Positions 1 to 8,636 of a DNA stretch of 36,368 nucleotides are shown in pieces; position 1 is the stretch's first letter; each line of letters starts with the position of its first letter. Where the stretch lies: NCBI GenBank assembly GCA_029977805.1, contig JAPOKE010000011.1, positions 1 to 36,368 of the forward strand, written 5' to 3'. This DNA comes from Phenylobacterium parvum (lineage in GTDB: Bacteria; Pseudomonadota; Alphaproteobacteria; Caulobacterales; Caulobacteraceae). The translations under genes and the position numbers were made by a program. Under the pieces are notes generated by a model. It ran no database searches and was not told where the DNA came from. It worked only from the letters and a program-made list of their open reading frames with translations.

Positions 1-46
1 GGCGGTCTTCCTCGGCCTCTTCCTGGTGCGGAGGCTGTCGGCGTGA
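1..46 (+). CDS. 3' end of a membrane-protein gene (possibly crcB)
   Basis: Only the last 14 residues and a TGA stop (44-46) are inside the window. They read as a hydrophobic helix ending in a basic cap (AVFLGLFLVRRLSA), which suggests the last transmembrane segment of an inner-membrane protein. The ending resembles that of CrcB-type fluoride exporters, but so short a tail cannot prove it. The stop codon overlaps the GTG start of the following pseudouridine synthase by 4 nt (GTGA), so the two genes are probably co-transcribed and translationally coupled. Confidence 0.45.
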   Translation, partial: AVFLGLFLVRRLSA

Positions 47-1044
47 GGCAGGTCCGGACCCTGACCGTTGACCCCGGCGAGGGCGGCGTGAGGCTGGACC
101 GGTGGTTCCGCCGGCGCTGGCCGCACCTGACCCAGGCCCAGATCCAGAAGCTGGCGCGCTCGGGCCAGATCCGCGTCGGCGGCGCCCGCGTGCGGCCCGA
201 GACGCGGCTGGAGGCCGGGGACGAGGTGCGGGTGCCGCCCCTTCCCGAGGCGCCGGACGCCGACGCTCCGCGTCCCGCCCTGCCGTCGCGGGACGCCGCC
301 TACGCCCGCAGCCTCGTCCTGCACGAGGACGACGAGGTCCTGGCCCTGAACAAGCCCGCCGGGCTCGCCGTGCAGGGCGGCACCAAGACCCGCAACCACA
401 TCGACCGCCTCCTGTCCGCCTGGGGGGAGGGGCTGGAGCGTCCGCGCCTTGTGCACCGCCTCGACCGCGACACCTCCGGCGTCCTGCTCGCCGGCAAGAC
501 GCCCGCGGCGGCGGCCCGGCTGGCCGGGGCCTTCGCCCGCCGGCGGGCGGAAAAGACCTACTGGGCCCTGGTCCTGGGCCATCCCCGCCCGCAGGACGGG
601 ATCCTCGCGCTTCCCCTCGTGAAGAAGGGCGTCGGCGACCGCGAGCTCGTGGTCCCGGCGGACCCGAAGGATCCCCGGGCCGAGCCCGCCGAGACCGAGT
701 TCACCCTGGTCTCCCGGGCCGGGGACCGGGTCTCCTGGATGGCGCTCCGTCCGCATACCGGCCGGACCCACCAGCTGCGGGCGCACATGCTGGCCATGGG
801 GCACCCGATCCTGGGCGATCCCAAGTACAACACGCCCGAGTCCGTCGCCCTTTCGGCGGGTCTGGGCCTCCAGCTGCACGCCCGGCGGCTCAGCCTGCCG
901 CATCCGACCGGCGGGCTCCTCGTGGTCGAGGCGCCCCTCAGCCCGGAGATGAAGGCGGGATTCGCCCGTTTCGGGTTCGACGCCTCCGAGGCGGACCCCG
1001 AGCCCTTCGCCCGCAAGGGCCGGGGCGGCCGCCGCGGCGGCTGA
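43..1044 (+). CDS. RluA/RluC-family 23S rRNA pseudouridine synthase
   Basis: The 333-residue protein has an N-terminal S4 RNA-binding domain (about 15-65) followed by a RluA-type catalytic domain. The family motif HRLDRDTSG lies at 138-146, with the catalytic Asp at 141. The later RPHTGRTHQLRAHM stretch is also typical of the family. It should isomerise specific uridines in structured RNA, most likely 23S rRNA as RluC does; the exact target cannot be read from sequence. The GTG start at 43 overlaps the upstream stop. The C-terminus is a basic glycine/arginine tail (about 322-333). The next gene follows after 61 bp. Confidence 0.92.
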   Translation: MRQVRTLTVDPGEGGVRLDRWFRRRWPHLTQAQIQKLARSGQIRVGGARVRPETRLEAGDEVRVPPLPEAPDADAPRPALPSRDAAYARSLVLHEDDEVLALNKPAGLAVQGGTKTRNHIDRLLSAWGEGLERPRLVHRLDRDTSGVLLAGKTPAAAARLAGAFARRRAEKTYWALVLGHPRPQDGILALPLVKKGVGDRELVVPADPKDPRAEPAETEFTLVSRAGDRVSWMALRPHTGRTHQLRAHMLAMGHPILGDPKYNTPESVALSAGLGLQLHARRLSLPHPTGGLLVVEAPLSPEMKAGFARFGFDASEADPEPFARKGRGGRRGG

Positions 1045-1105
1045 CGCCGGACTTGCGAACCGGACGCAGCGGGGCCATTCACCTGCCCATCCAGGAGGGC
1101 TGACC

Positions 1106-1855
1106 ATGGCGCAGAAGGGCTTCATCGAGCCGGGCGAGAAGCCGCGGCGGTTCTATTCCGAGGTCACGGTCGCCCCCGGCCCCGGCGGCTGGAGCGTGCT
1201 CCTCGATGGCCGTGCGCCTCGATCCTCGCGCGGGGCGGCCCTGACCGCGCCGACCCGCGCCATCGCCGAACTGGCCGCCGCCGAGTGGGCGGCCCAGGCC
1301 GAACACCTGGACCTTGCGGTCATGCACGCCACGCGGCTGGCCTTCACGGCCCTGGAGGCGGTCCCGCAGGCGCGGGCGGGCGTCGCCGACCAGCTGGTGA
1401 GCTATGCCGGCAGCGACCTCCTCTGCTACCCGGCGGAAGCCCCGGAGGGTCTTTGCGCGCGGCAGGCGGAGGCCTGGGACCCGGTGCTTCGCAGGGCGCG
1501 GGACGAGCTTGGAATCGCCCTGCAGCCTTCCCGGGGCATACTGCACCGCGAGCAGCCCGGTGAGGCCCTTGAGGCCGTGCGCCGGCTCGTCCTGTCGGCG
1601 GATGACTTCACCCTCTCAGGCCTCGCCTTCGGGGCGCCGCTGTTCGGGTCGACCGTTCTCGCCCTCGGCCTTTGGAAGGGCTGGTTCGGCGGGGAAGAGG
1701 CCTTTGACCTCTCCCGCGTGGACGAGGCCTGGCAGGAGTCGCAGTGGGGGATCGACGAGGAGGCCGCCGAGCGGACGGCCCGGCTCCGGTCCGAGGCGCG
1801 CATGCTGGAGGCCTGGTTCCGCGGCCTGGACGTCCCTGCGGTTTCCCCGGCGTGA
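1106..1855 (+). CDS. ATP12-family F1-ATPase assembly chaperone
   Basis: This 249-residue protein matches the ATP12 family, which binds the F1 alpha subunit during ATP synthase assembly in mitochondria and alphaproteobacteria. Visible signatures are the N-terminal FYSEVTVAPGPGGWSVLLDG block (17-36), the YAGSDLLCYPAE segment in the middle, and the late SQWGIDEEAAER block, where the conserved WG..EE region lies. The ATG at 1106 is preceded by a good Shine-Dalgarno sequence (AGGAGGG, about 1093-1099). It probably belongs to the same transcript as the pseudouridine synthase. No signal peptide is seen, so it acts in the cytoplasm. Confidence 0.9.
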   Translation: MAQKGFIEPGEKPRRFYSEVTVAPGPGGWSVLLDGRAPRSSRGAALTAPTRAIAELAAAEWAAQAEHLDLAVMHATRLAFTALEAVPQARAGVADQLVSYAGSDLLCYPAEAPEGLCARQAEAWDPVLRRARDELGIALQPSRGILHREQPGEALEAVRRLVLSADDFTLSGLAFGAPLFGSTVLALGLWKGWFGGEEAFDLSRVDEAWQESQWGIDEEAAERTARLRSEARMLEAWFRGLDVPAVSPA

Positions 1856-1857
1856 CC

Positions 1858-1885
1858 TTGCGCCCCGGCTCCGCTCCGACTAGGG
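1858..1885 (+). promoter_or_regulatory. Weak candidate promoter for pccB
   Basis: TTGCGCC (1858-1864), a 13-nt spacer and GACTAGGG (1878-1885) loosely resemble the Caulobacter housekeeping promoter pattern TTGACGS-N10-14-GCTANAWC. The spacing equals that of the stronger metY promoter in this window, but several consensus positions are lost. A start site near 1892 would give a leader of about 30 nt. Confidence 0.22.
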
Positions 1886-1922
1886 CTTTGCGCCTGTCGT
1901 CAATGCGTCACGGGGTTCTGCG

Positions 1923-3455
1923 GTGAAGGAAATCCTTGAGGAGCTCGAGCGGCGGCGCTCGGAAGCGCGGGCCGGCGGCGGAGGTCGCCGCATCGACGCC
2001 CAGCACGCCAAGGGCAAGCTGACGGCCCGTGAGCGCCTGGACCTGCTGCTGGACGAGGGCTCCTTCGAGGAGTTCGACATGTTCGTCGAGCACCGGGCCG
2101 TCGACTTCGGCATGGCCGAGCAGAAGATCTCCGGCGACGGCGTCGTCACCGGCTGGGGCACCATCAACGGGCGCGTCGTCTTCGTCTTCTCCAAGGACTT
2201 CACCGTCTTCGGCGGCTCGCTGTCCAACGCCCACGCCCGCAAGATCGTGAAGGTCCAGGAGCAGGCGCTGAAGGTCGGCGCCCCGATCATCGGTCTCTTC
2301 GACGCCGGCGGCGCCCGCATCCAGGAGGGGGTCGACGGCCTGGCCGGCTATGCCGACATCTTCCTGCAGAACACCCTGGCCTCGGGCGTGATCCCCCAGA
2401 TCAGCGTCATCATGGGGCCCTGCGCCGGCGGCGACGTCTATTCGCCGGCCATCACCGACTTCATCTTCATGGTGAAGGACACGAGCTACATGTACGTCAC
2501 CGGCCCGGACGTGGTCCGCACGGTGACCCATGAGGAAGTCACCCACGAGGAGCTCGGCGGCTACCGGGTCCACGCCCTGAAGTCCGGCGTGGCGGACGGC
2601 GCCTTCGAGAACGACCTGGAGGCCCTGACCCAGGTGCGCCGCCTGGTCGACTTCCTGCCCCTGTCCAACCGCGAGCCGGCGCCCGTCCGCGAGTGCTACG
2701 ACGACGCCGAGCGGCTGGAGCCCTCGCTCGACTCTCTGGTCCCGGCCAATCCGAACAAGCCCTACGACATGAAGGAACTCATCCTGAAGATCGTGGATGA
2801 GGCGGATTTCTTCGAGATTTCTCCGGACTACGCCAAGAACATCATCTGCGGCTTCGCCCGGATGGAGGGTGCGACGGTCGGCATCGTGGCCAACCAGCCC
2901 CAGGTCCTGGCCGGCGTTCTGGACATCGACTCCTCCCGCAAGGCGGCGCGCTTCGTGCGCTTCTGCGACGCCTTCGAGATCCCGCTCGTCACCCTGGTCG
3001 ATGTGCCCGGCTTCATGCCCGGGACCAAGCAGGAGCAGGGCGGCCTGATCCGCCATGGCGCCAAGCTGCTCTTCGCCTACGCCGAGGCCACCGTCCCGAA
3101 GGTCACCCTGATCACCCGCAAGGCCTACGGCGGCGCCTACGACGTGATGAGCTCCAAGCACATCCGGGGCGACATCAACTACGCCTGGCCGTCGGCAGAA
3201 ATCGCCGTCATGGGCTCCAAGGGGGCGGTGGAGATCATCTTCCGCTCCGAGATCGGCGATCCCGACGCGATCGCGGCCCGCGAGGCCGAGTACAAGGCGC
3301 GCTTCGCCAACCCGTTCGTGGCGGCCTCCCGCGGATACATCGACGATGTGATCTCGCCGCACTCGACGCGCCGCCGGATCGCCCGGGCCCTGCGCAACCT
3401 CCGGGGCAAGGAGCTCTCGAACCCCTGGAAGAAGCACGACAACATTCCGCTCTGA
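1923..3455 (+). CDS. pccB: Propionyl-CoA carboxylase beta subunit (carboxyltransferase)
   Basis: The 510-residue protein has the two-lobed carboxyltransferase fold of acyl-CoA carboxylase beta subunits. The N-terminal half carries the [20 protein letters not shown] block, and two glycine-rich oxyanion-hole regions are visible ([15 protein letters not shown] about 128-142, and [20 protein letters not shown] in the C-terminal lobe). It moves CO2 from biotin on PccA to propionyl-CoA, giving methylmalonyl-CoA. Its length is usual for PccB. The start is GTG at 1923; the nearby ATG at 1903 is in another frame and stops at once. The Shine-Dalgarno sequence is weak. The partner pccA lies about 1.1 kb downstream, not directly adjacent. 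Confidence 0.95.
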   Translation: MKEILEELERRRSEARAGGGGRRIDAQHAKGKLTARERLDLLLDEGSFEEFDMFVEHRAVDFGMAEQKISGDGVVTGWGTINGRVVFVFSKDFTVFGGSLSNAHARKIVKVQEQALKVGAPIIGLFDAGGARIQEGVDGLAGYADIFLQNTLASGVIPQISVIMGPCAGGDVYSPAITDFIFMVKDTSYMYVTGPDVVRTVTHEEVTHEELGGYRVHALKSGVADGAFENDLEALTQVRRLVDFLPLSNREPAPVRECYDDAERLEPSLDSLVPANPNKPYDMKELILKIVDEADFFEISPDYAKNIICGFARMEGATVGIVANQPQVLAGVLDIDSSRKAARFVRFCDAFEIPLVTLVDVPGFMPGTKQEQGGLIRHGAKLLFAYAEATVPKVTLITRKAYGGAYDVMSSKHIRGDINYAWPSAEIAVMGSKGAVEIIFRSEIGDPDAIAAREAEYKARFANPFVAASRGYIDDVISPHSTRRRIARALRNLRGKELSNPWKKHDNIPL

Positions 3456-3481
3456 CGGGGCTGCGGCCCGGGAGGCCCTGA

Positions 3482-3967
3482 GTGCACAACCTCGTCGCCC
3501 AGCTCGCCCTCTCGACCCTGCTCGTCTCGGTCACCGTGGTCATGCACCTGGTTGGGCTGGGGATCCTGCGCCGGCTAGTGCGCCTGCATCTCGAGCGCTT
3601 CCTGCTTCTCGTACACCTTGACCGGGTCATCGTGCCGCTCGGCGTGGTGCTCGGCCTCTTCGTCGTGCACGGGGCGGAGATCTGGATGTACGCCCTGACC
3701 TACGAAATCATGGGCCTGACCGACACCCTCGAGGACGCCCTCTTCATCTCCACCAGTTCCTACTCGACCATTGGCGAGGCGGCCGGCCTGATGCCCGCGG
3801 ACTGGCGTCTCGTGGGGGTTCTGGAGGGGGTCAACGGCATGCTGCTGATCGGCTGGTCGACGGCCTTCCTCTTCCAGCTGCTCGATCACCTCATGCACGA
3901 CGAGGAGGAGGTCGAAGCCCAGAGGGGAGCCATTTCCCGCCGTCGCCGCGCGAGGAAGCCGGACTGA
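3482..3967 (+). CDS. Ion-channel-like two/three-helix membrane protein
   Basis: The 161-residue protein has hydrophobic segments at about 8-28, 48-68 and 110-132. A short pore-like segment at 84-100 contains TSSYSTIGEA (91-100). This layout matches bacterial two-TM potassium channels of the Ion_trans_2 type. The place of the TxGYG selectivity filter is taken by STIGEA, so the second filter glycine and the tyrosine are absent. The C-terminus is cytoplasm-like, first acidic (EEEVE) and then very basic (RRRRARK). The GTG start at 3482 lies 26 bp after pccB. The stop TGA (3965-3967) directly abuts the opposite-strand msrB stop. Ion selectivity, and whether it conducts at all, are open. Confidence 0.6.
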   Translation: MHNLVAQLALSTLLVSVTVVMHLVGLGILRRLVRLHLERFLLLVHLDRVIVPLGVVLGLFVVHGAEIWMYALTYEIMGLTDTLEDALFISTSSYSTIGEAAGLMPADWRLVGVLEGVNGMLLIGWSTAFLFQLLDHLMHDEEEVEAQRGAISRRRRARKPD

Positions 3968-4456
3968 TCAGCCCGGCAGGGCGGACAACTGGTCCCCGCG
4001 TCCCAAGGGATCGCGCAGCACGCCGTTCGCCGGCGTGAACTCAAGCGACACCGAGTTGATGCAGTATCTCAGGCGCGTCGGGGGCGGCCCGTCGGGGAAG
4101 ACGTGGCCCTGGTGGCTGTCGCAGCGCGCGCACTGCGTCTCGATGCGGATCATGCCATAGCTGGTGTCCCGTACGCCGATCACGTGGGCCGGGTGGACGG
4201 GCGCCCAGAAACTCGGCCAGCCCGTGCCGCTCTCGAACTTGGTCCGGGCCTGGAAGAGGGGAAGGCCGCAGAGCCGGCAGCAATAGACCCCGTCGGCCTT
4301 GTTGTTTAGAAGGCCTCCGCAGAACGGCGCTTCGGTGCCGTGTCGCAGAAGGACCTCGGCCTCCTCGGAGGTCAGGCCGGACTCAAGGCGCTTGCGTTCC
4401 GCAGCGTCCGGTGGGGTGAGGTCGAAGGAAGACTGAGGGATTTCGGGCGTGTCCAT
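3968..4456 (-). CDS. msrB: Peptide-methionine (R)-S-oxide reductase MsrB
   Basis: The 162-residue protein reduces methionine-R-sulfoxide in proteins. It has both zinc-binding Cys pairs (CRLCG near 60-64 and CARCDSHQGH near 108-117) and the catalytic-site block RYCINSVSLEF near 129-139, with the resolving/catalytic region conserved. The SHLGH block is SHQGH here. There is no signal peptide, so it is cytoplasmic. The gene is read opposite to its neighbours and sits between the two propionyl-CoA carboxylase subunits. Its TGA stop is back-to-back with the channel gene stop (TGATCA). A -10-like TAGATT only 6 nt before the ATG suggests a leaderless mRNA. Confidence 0.93.
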   Translation of the reverse strand: MDTPEIPQSSFDLTPPDAAERKRLESGLTSEEAEVLLRHGTEAPFCGGLLNNKADGVYCCRLCGLPLFQARTKFESGTGWPSFWAPVHPAHVIGVRDTSYGMIRIETQCARCDSHQGHVFPDGPPPTRLRYCINSVSLEFTPANGVLRDPLGRGDQLSALPG

Positions 4457-4462
4457 GCCCGT

Positions 4463-4491
4463 AATCTAGGGGCCGGACGCCCCGGGTGGAA
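4463..4491 (-). promoter_or_regulatory. Candidate msrB promoter, possibly leaderless
   Basis: On the minus strand TTCCAC (4486-4491) and TAGATT (4463-4468) are separated by 17 nt. The -10-like element ends 6 nt before the msrB ATG, so transcription would start at or very near the start codon. No Shine-Dalgarno sequence is visible, which fits leaderless translation. The -35 match is weak. Confidence 0.33.
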
Positions 4492-4498
4492 GCACCCG
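4483..4498. other. Stem-loop in the msrB-pccA intergenic region
   Basis: CGGGTG (4483-4488) and CACCCG (4493-4498) form a perfect 6-bp stem closed by a GAAG/CTTC tetraloop. It lies in the 79-bp divergent spacer, 37 nt before the pccA ATG, and overlaps the msrB -35 candidate. It could be an mRNA hairpin in the pccA leader or an operator; sequence alone does not decide. Confidence 0.35.
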
Positions 4499-4535
4499 AT
4501 GAGTCCGCCCCCGGGGACTTTTCAAGGGGCGCTGG

Positions 4536-6518
4536 ATGTTCAGGAAGATCCTCATTGCCAACCGCGGCGAGATCGCCGTGCGGATCATCAAGACCTGCCG
4601 GCGGCTCGGGATCGCCACCGTGGTGGTCTATTCCGAGGCCGACGCCGACTCCATGGCCGTGGAGATGGCGGACGAGAGCGTCTTTATCGGGCCTGCGCCC
4701 GCTTCCGCCAGCTACCTGGTCGCCGACAAGATCGTCGAGGCCTGCCGGGCGACCGGGGCCGAGGCCGTGCACCCGGGCTTCGGCTTCCTGTCCGAGAACG
4801 CCGGCTTCGCCCGACGCCTGGCCGACGAAGGGATCGTCTTCATCGGTCCCAACCCGCACGCCATCGAGGCCATGGGCGACAAGATCGAGTCCAAGAAGTT
4901 CGCCGCCCGGGCCAATGTCTCCGTGGTGCCCGGCCATGTCGGCGAGATCGACGACACCGCCCACGCCATCCGGATCGCCGAGGACATCGGCTACCCGGTG
5001 ATGATCAAGGCCTCGGCCGGCGGGGGCGGGAAGGGCATCCGCGTGGCCTGGAGCCGCCAGGACGTGGAGGAAGGCTTCCCGGCGGTGCGCGCAGAGGCCA
5101 AGGCCAGCTTCGGCGACGACCGGATCTTCATCGAGAAGTTCATCGAGAGCCCCCGCCACATCGAGATCCAGGTCCTGGGGGACAAGCACGGCAATGTGGT
5201 GCACCTGTTCGAGCGCGAGTGCTCGATCCAGCGCCGCAACCAGAAGGTCATCGAGGAGGCGCCGTCGCCGCTCCTCGATGAGGCCACCCGAGCCGCCATG
5301 GGCGCCCAGGCCGTCGCCCTCGCCAAGGCCGTCAACTACGACAGCGCCGGCACGGTGGAGTTCGTCGCGGGGCAGGACCGCAGCTTCTACTTCCTGGAGA
5401 TGAACACCCGCCTGCAGGTCGAGCATCCCGTGACGGAGCTGATCACGGGGGTCGACCTCGTCGAGCAGATGATCCGTTCCGCGGCGGGGGAGCCCCTGGC
5501 CTTCGGGCAGGGCGATCTCTCCATCAACGGCTGGGCCATGGAGAGCCGGATCTACGCCGAGGACCCCTATCGCGGCTTCCTGCCCTCGATCGGTCGGCTC
5601 GTGCGCTACAGCCCTCCCGAGGAGGGTGAGGCGGAGGACAGGACCATCGTCCGGAACGACGCCGGCGTCCGCGAGGGCGACGAGATCTCGATGTACTACG
5701 ACCCGATGATCTCCAAGCTCTCGACCTGGGGACCGGACCGGATCGCCGCCATCGACGCCATGGGCCGGGCCCTCGAGGACTTCCACATCGAGGGGCTGGG
5801 CCAGAACATTCCCTTCCTCGCCGCCGTCATGGACCAGGACCGGTTCCGTTCCGGACGCCTGTCGACCTCCTACATCAAGGATGAGTTCCCGGAGGGCTTC
5901 CAGGGCACGATCCCCGACGCCTTCCAGAAGGACCTGATGACCGCCGTGGCCTGCGCCATGCACCGGGTCATCGCCGGGCGGGCCTCGGGCGGCCGCCTGC
6001 GCGACGACTGGGTGGTGATCGGCGCCGGCGAGCATCGCCCTGTCCTCATCGAGACCGAGGAGGGCGGGCTGAAGATTGATCTCCTGAGCGAGGGCCGCGC
6101 CCTCAGCCTCTGGGCGATTGACTGGCGCCCCGGCCTTCCCGTCTTCAAGGCGGTGCTGGATGGCCGCTCCTTCGCCTGCGCCGTCCAGCCGGCTGCGGAG
6201 GGCTATGTGATCCGTCATCGCGCGGCGACCAGCCGGGTCCTGGTCCTCTCGCCCCGGTCGGCCCAGCTGCACGACATGCTGCCGCCCAAGAAGGCCGCCG
6301 ACACCGCCAAGCTGGTGATCTCCCCGATGCCGGGACTGGTGGTCTCCCTCGACGTCGCGACGGGACAGTCCGTCCGGTCAGGCGAGCAGGTGGCCATCAT
6401 CGAGGCCATGAAGATGCAGAACATCATCCGGGCCGAGCGTGACGGGGTGGTGAAGGAGGTGCTGGTCGTCGCCGGAGCCTCCGTCGCCGCGGATGAGGTC
6501 CTGATCGAGTTCGCCTGA
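4536..6518 (+). CDS. pccA: Propionyl-CoA carboxylase alpha subunit (biotin carboxylase + BCCP)
   Basis: The 660-residue protein has an N-terminal biotin carboxylase region beginning FRKILIANRGEIAVRI. The ATP-grasp loop ASAGGGGKGI is near 160-169 and the active-site block EMNTRLQVEHPVTE near 288-301. A linker/BT domain follows, and a C-terminal biotinyl domain carries EAMKM with the biotin-accepting Lys at 626. It carboxylates its own biotin with ATP and bicarbonate and passes the carboxyl group to PccB to make methylmalonyl-CoA. The length is normal for PccA and the domains are complete. The ATG at 4536 has no strong Shine-Dalgarno sequence; the 79-bp divergent spacer to msrB must hold its promoter. 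Confidence 0.96.
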   Translation: MFRKILIANRGEIAVRIIKTCRRLGIATVVVYSEADADSMAVEMADESVFIGPAPASASYLVADKIVEACRATGAEAVHPGFGFLSENAGFARRLADEGIVFIGPNPHAIEAMGDKIESKKFAARANVSVVPGHVGEIDDTAHAIRIAEDIGYPVMIKASAGGGGKGIRVAWSRQDVEEGFPAVRAEAKASFGDDRIFIEKFIESPRHIEIQVLGDKHGNVVHLFERECSIQRRNQKVIEEAPSPLLDEATRAAMGAQAVALAKAVNYDSAGTVEFVAGQDRSFYFLEMNTRLQVEHPVTELITGVDLVEQMIRSAAGEPLAFGQGDLSINGWAMESRIYAEDPYRGFLPSIGRLVRYSPPEEGEAEDRTIVRNDAGVREGDEISMYYDPMISKLSTWGPDRIAAIDAMGRALEDFHIEGLGQNIPFLAAVMDQDRFRSGRLSTSYIKDEFPEGFQGTIPDAFQKDLMTAVACAMHRVIAGRASGGRLRDDWVVIGAGEHRPVLIETEEGGLKIDLLSEGRALSLWAIDWRPGLPVFKAVLDGRSFACAVQPAAEGYVIRHRAATSRVLVLSPRSAQLHDMLPPKKAADTAKLVISPMPGLVVSLDVATGQSVRSGEQVAIIEAMKMQNIIRAERDGVVKEVLVVAGASVAADEVLIEFA

Positions 6519-6540
6519 CCCGGGCGGGCCGGCGACCGTC

Positions 6541-7293
6541 ATGAGCCCCTCGGCAGCCCTCGTCCTGCTGGCGGCGGCCTTCGGGACCGCGCTTCTCTCC
6601 AGCATCTTCGGCATGGCCGGCGGGCTGGTCCTGATGGGGGTGCTGGCCCTCATCCTGCCCGTGCAGGCCGCCTTCGTGACCCACGGGGTCCTGCAGCTGG
6701 TCGCGAACGGCGGACGGGCCTTCCTCCAGCGCAGCCACATCCGCTGGAAGATCCTGGCCGGCTACGCCGTGGGGGCGCTGGCGGCTTCCGGCCTCGTCGC
6801 TATCCTCGCCTTTTCGCCCTCGCGGCCGCTCCTCTTCCTCTGCCTTGGCCTGACGCCCCTCCTGACCTGGCTGCCGGGAGACCGGTTGAGGCTGGACGCC
6901 GAGCGTCCCGCCCACGCCGTGCTTGCGGGCCTGTCCGTGACGGGCCTCAACCTGACCGCAGGCGTGGCCGGACCCCTCCTGGACATCTTCTTCGTCCGGA
7001 CAGCGATGAGCCGTCACGCCGTGGTGGCGACGAAGGCGGCGACACAGGTCCTGGCCCACCTGGCCAAGACGGTGGTCTATGGCGCGGCCCTGTTCCGGAC
7101 GGGCGGGGAGGGAATGCCGGCGGCCTGGATCCTGGCCCTCGCCATTCCCCTGTCCCTTGCCGGCACCCAGGCGGGCGGGCTGGTCCTGGACCGGATGAGC
7201 GACGCGGTCTTCCGGCGGTGGACCCGCTGGATCGTCACCGGGATCGGCGTGTTCTACCTCGTCCAGGCGGCGAGGCTCATGCTCGCCGCCTGA
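6541..7293 (+). CDS. TauE/SafE-family membrane permease
   Basis: This 250-residue, very hydrophobic protein has about seven to eight predicted helices and an internal repeat. The first repeat begins near LSSIFGMAGGLVLM (20-33) and the second near LNLTAGVAGPLLDIFF (138-153), as in the TauE/SafE (COG0730) family. Members export or import sulfite, sulfoacetate or other organosulfur anions; the substrate here is unknown. It starts 22 bp after pccA, so may share that transcript. The stop is 12 bp from the convergent metY stop. The proximity of sulfur genes supports a sulfur-anion role, but this is inference. Confidence 0.82.
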   Translation: MSPSAALVLLAAAFGTALLSSIFGMAGGLVLMGVLALILPVQAAFVTHGVLQLVANGGRAFLQRSHIRWKILAGYAVGALAASGLVAILAFSPSRPLLFLCLGLTPLLTWLPGDRLRLDAERPAHAVLAGLSVTGLNLTAGVAGPLLDIFFVRTAMSRHAVVATKAATQVLAHLAKTVVYGAALFRTGGEGMPAAWILALAIPLSLAGTQAGGLVLDRMSDAVFRRWTRWIVTGIGVFYLVQAARLMLAA

Positions 7294-7305
7294 CCGGGGC
7301 CAGGT

Positions 7306-8604
7306 TCAGGCCAGGGCGGCGGCGATGGCCTGGTCAAGGTCGGCGATGATGTCGTCGACGTGCTCGATGCCGATCGACAGGCGCACATAGCCCGCCGAGA
7401 CCCCGGTGGTCTCCTGCTCCTCGGCGGTCAGTTGGGAATGGGTCGTCGACGCCGGATGGATGGCCAGGCTGCGGGCGTCGCCGATGTTGGCGACATGGTA
7501 GAGCAGCTTCAGGTTGTCGATGAACCGCCGTCCGGCCTCGCGGCCGCCCTCGAGCTCGAAGCCCACCAGGCCGCCATAGCCGCCCTTCATGACCCGGTCG
7601 GCGCGGGCGCGGGCCTCGCCGGACTGCTGCGAGGGATGGATGACCCGCGAGACGCCCTTGCGCGCCTTCAGCCAGGCGGCGACGGCGGTGGCGTTGGCGC
7701 AGTGCCGCTCCATCCGCAGGGCCAGGGTCTCGACGCCCTGCAGGATCTGGAAGGCGTTGAAGGGCGACAGGGCCGCCCCAAGGTCACGCAGGAGGATGAC
7801 CCGGGCCCGCAGGATGTAGGCGATCGGGCCCAGGGGCTTCACGGCCTGGGTCCAGACCGCGCCGTGGTAGGAGGCGTCCGGCGTGTTCAGGAGGGGCTGG
7901 CGCTCGGGCCGGCTCTCCCAGTCGAACTTCCCGGAGTCGACGATCAGGCCGCCGATCGAGGTGCCGTGGCCGCCCAGGTACTTGGTGGCCGAGTAGACGA
8001 CGATGGCCGCGCCGTGGTCGAAGGGCCGCACCAGAAGGGGCGCCGCCGTGTTGTCCATGATCAGCGGGATCCCGTACTCCCGGCCGATGGCCGCGACTTC
8101 GGCGATCGGGAAGACCTCGAGCTTCGGGTTCGGAAGGGTCTCCGCGTAGTAGGCGCGCGTCCGGTCGTCGGTGGCCCGGCGGAAGTTCTCGGGATCGGCG
8201 GGGTCGACGAAGCGCACCTCGATCCCCTGGTCCTTCAGGGTGTTGGCGAAAAGGTTCCAGGTGCCGCCATAGAGGGCGGTGGAAGACACCACGTTGTCGC
8301 CGGCCCGGGCCAGGTTCTGCAGGGCGAAGGCCGAGGCCGCCTGGCCGGAGGCCACCGCGAGGGCGCCGACGCCGCCTTCCAGCGCCGTGATGCGCTGCTC
8401 CAGGACGTCGGTCGTGGGGTTCATGATCCGGGTGTAGATGTTGCCCAGCTCCTGCAGGGCGAACAGCGAAGCGGCGTGGCCGGTGTCGCGGAACTGGTAG
8501 GATGTCGTCTGGTGGATCGGCACCGCCACCGAGCCGGTGGTGGGGTCCGCCCGCCAGCCAGCGTGCAGGACGAGGGTTTCGGGATGCTGTGGGGCGTCGG
8601 ACAT
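7306..8604 (-). CDS. metY: O-acetylhomoserine sulfhydrylase (PLP-dependent)
   Basis: The 432-residue enzyme belongs to the Cys/Met-metabolism PLP family, in the long O-acetylhomoserine aminocarboxypropyltransferase branch. It begins ETLVLHAGWRADPTTGS and has the PLP-lysine motif YSATKYLGGHG (Lys208). It joins sulfide to O-acetylhomoserine to make homocysteine, so it uses the sulfide made by the cys operon further right. The open frame runs upstream of 8604, but ATG 8604 is chosen because AAGGAG (8611-8616) lies 6 nt before it and because the family begins here. A good Caulobacter-type promoter lies just upstream. I looked for a SAM-responsive riboswitch in the leader and saw none. Confidence 0.93.
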   Translation of the reverse strand: MSDAPQHPETLVLHAGWRADPTTGSVAVPIHQTTSYQFRDTGHAASLFALQELGNIYTRIMNPTTDVLEQRITALEGGVGALAVASGQAASAFALQNLARAGDNVVSSTALYGGTWNLFANTLKDQGIEVRFVDPADPENFRRATDDRTRAYYAETLPNPKLEVFPIAEVAAIGREYGIPLIMDNTAAPLLVRPFDHGAAIVVYSATKYLGGHGTSIGGLIVDSGKFDWESRPERQPLLNTPDASYHGAVWTQAVKPLGPIAYILRARVILLRDLGAALSPFNAFQILQGVETLALRMERHCANATAVAAWLKARKGVSRVIHPSQQSGEARARADRVMKGGYGGLVGFELEGGREAGRRFIDNLKLLYHVANIGDARSLAIHPASTTHSQLTAEEQETTGVSAGYVRLSIGIEHVDDIIADLDQAIAAALA

Positions 8605-8636
8605 CGCGGGCTCCTTGCGCGCTGGACAGGGCGTCC

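Noticed and set aside
4383-6272. Long minus-strand frame opposite pccA
   Set aside because: Composition-driven shadow of a conserved biotin carboxylase gene.
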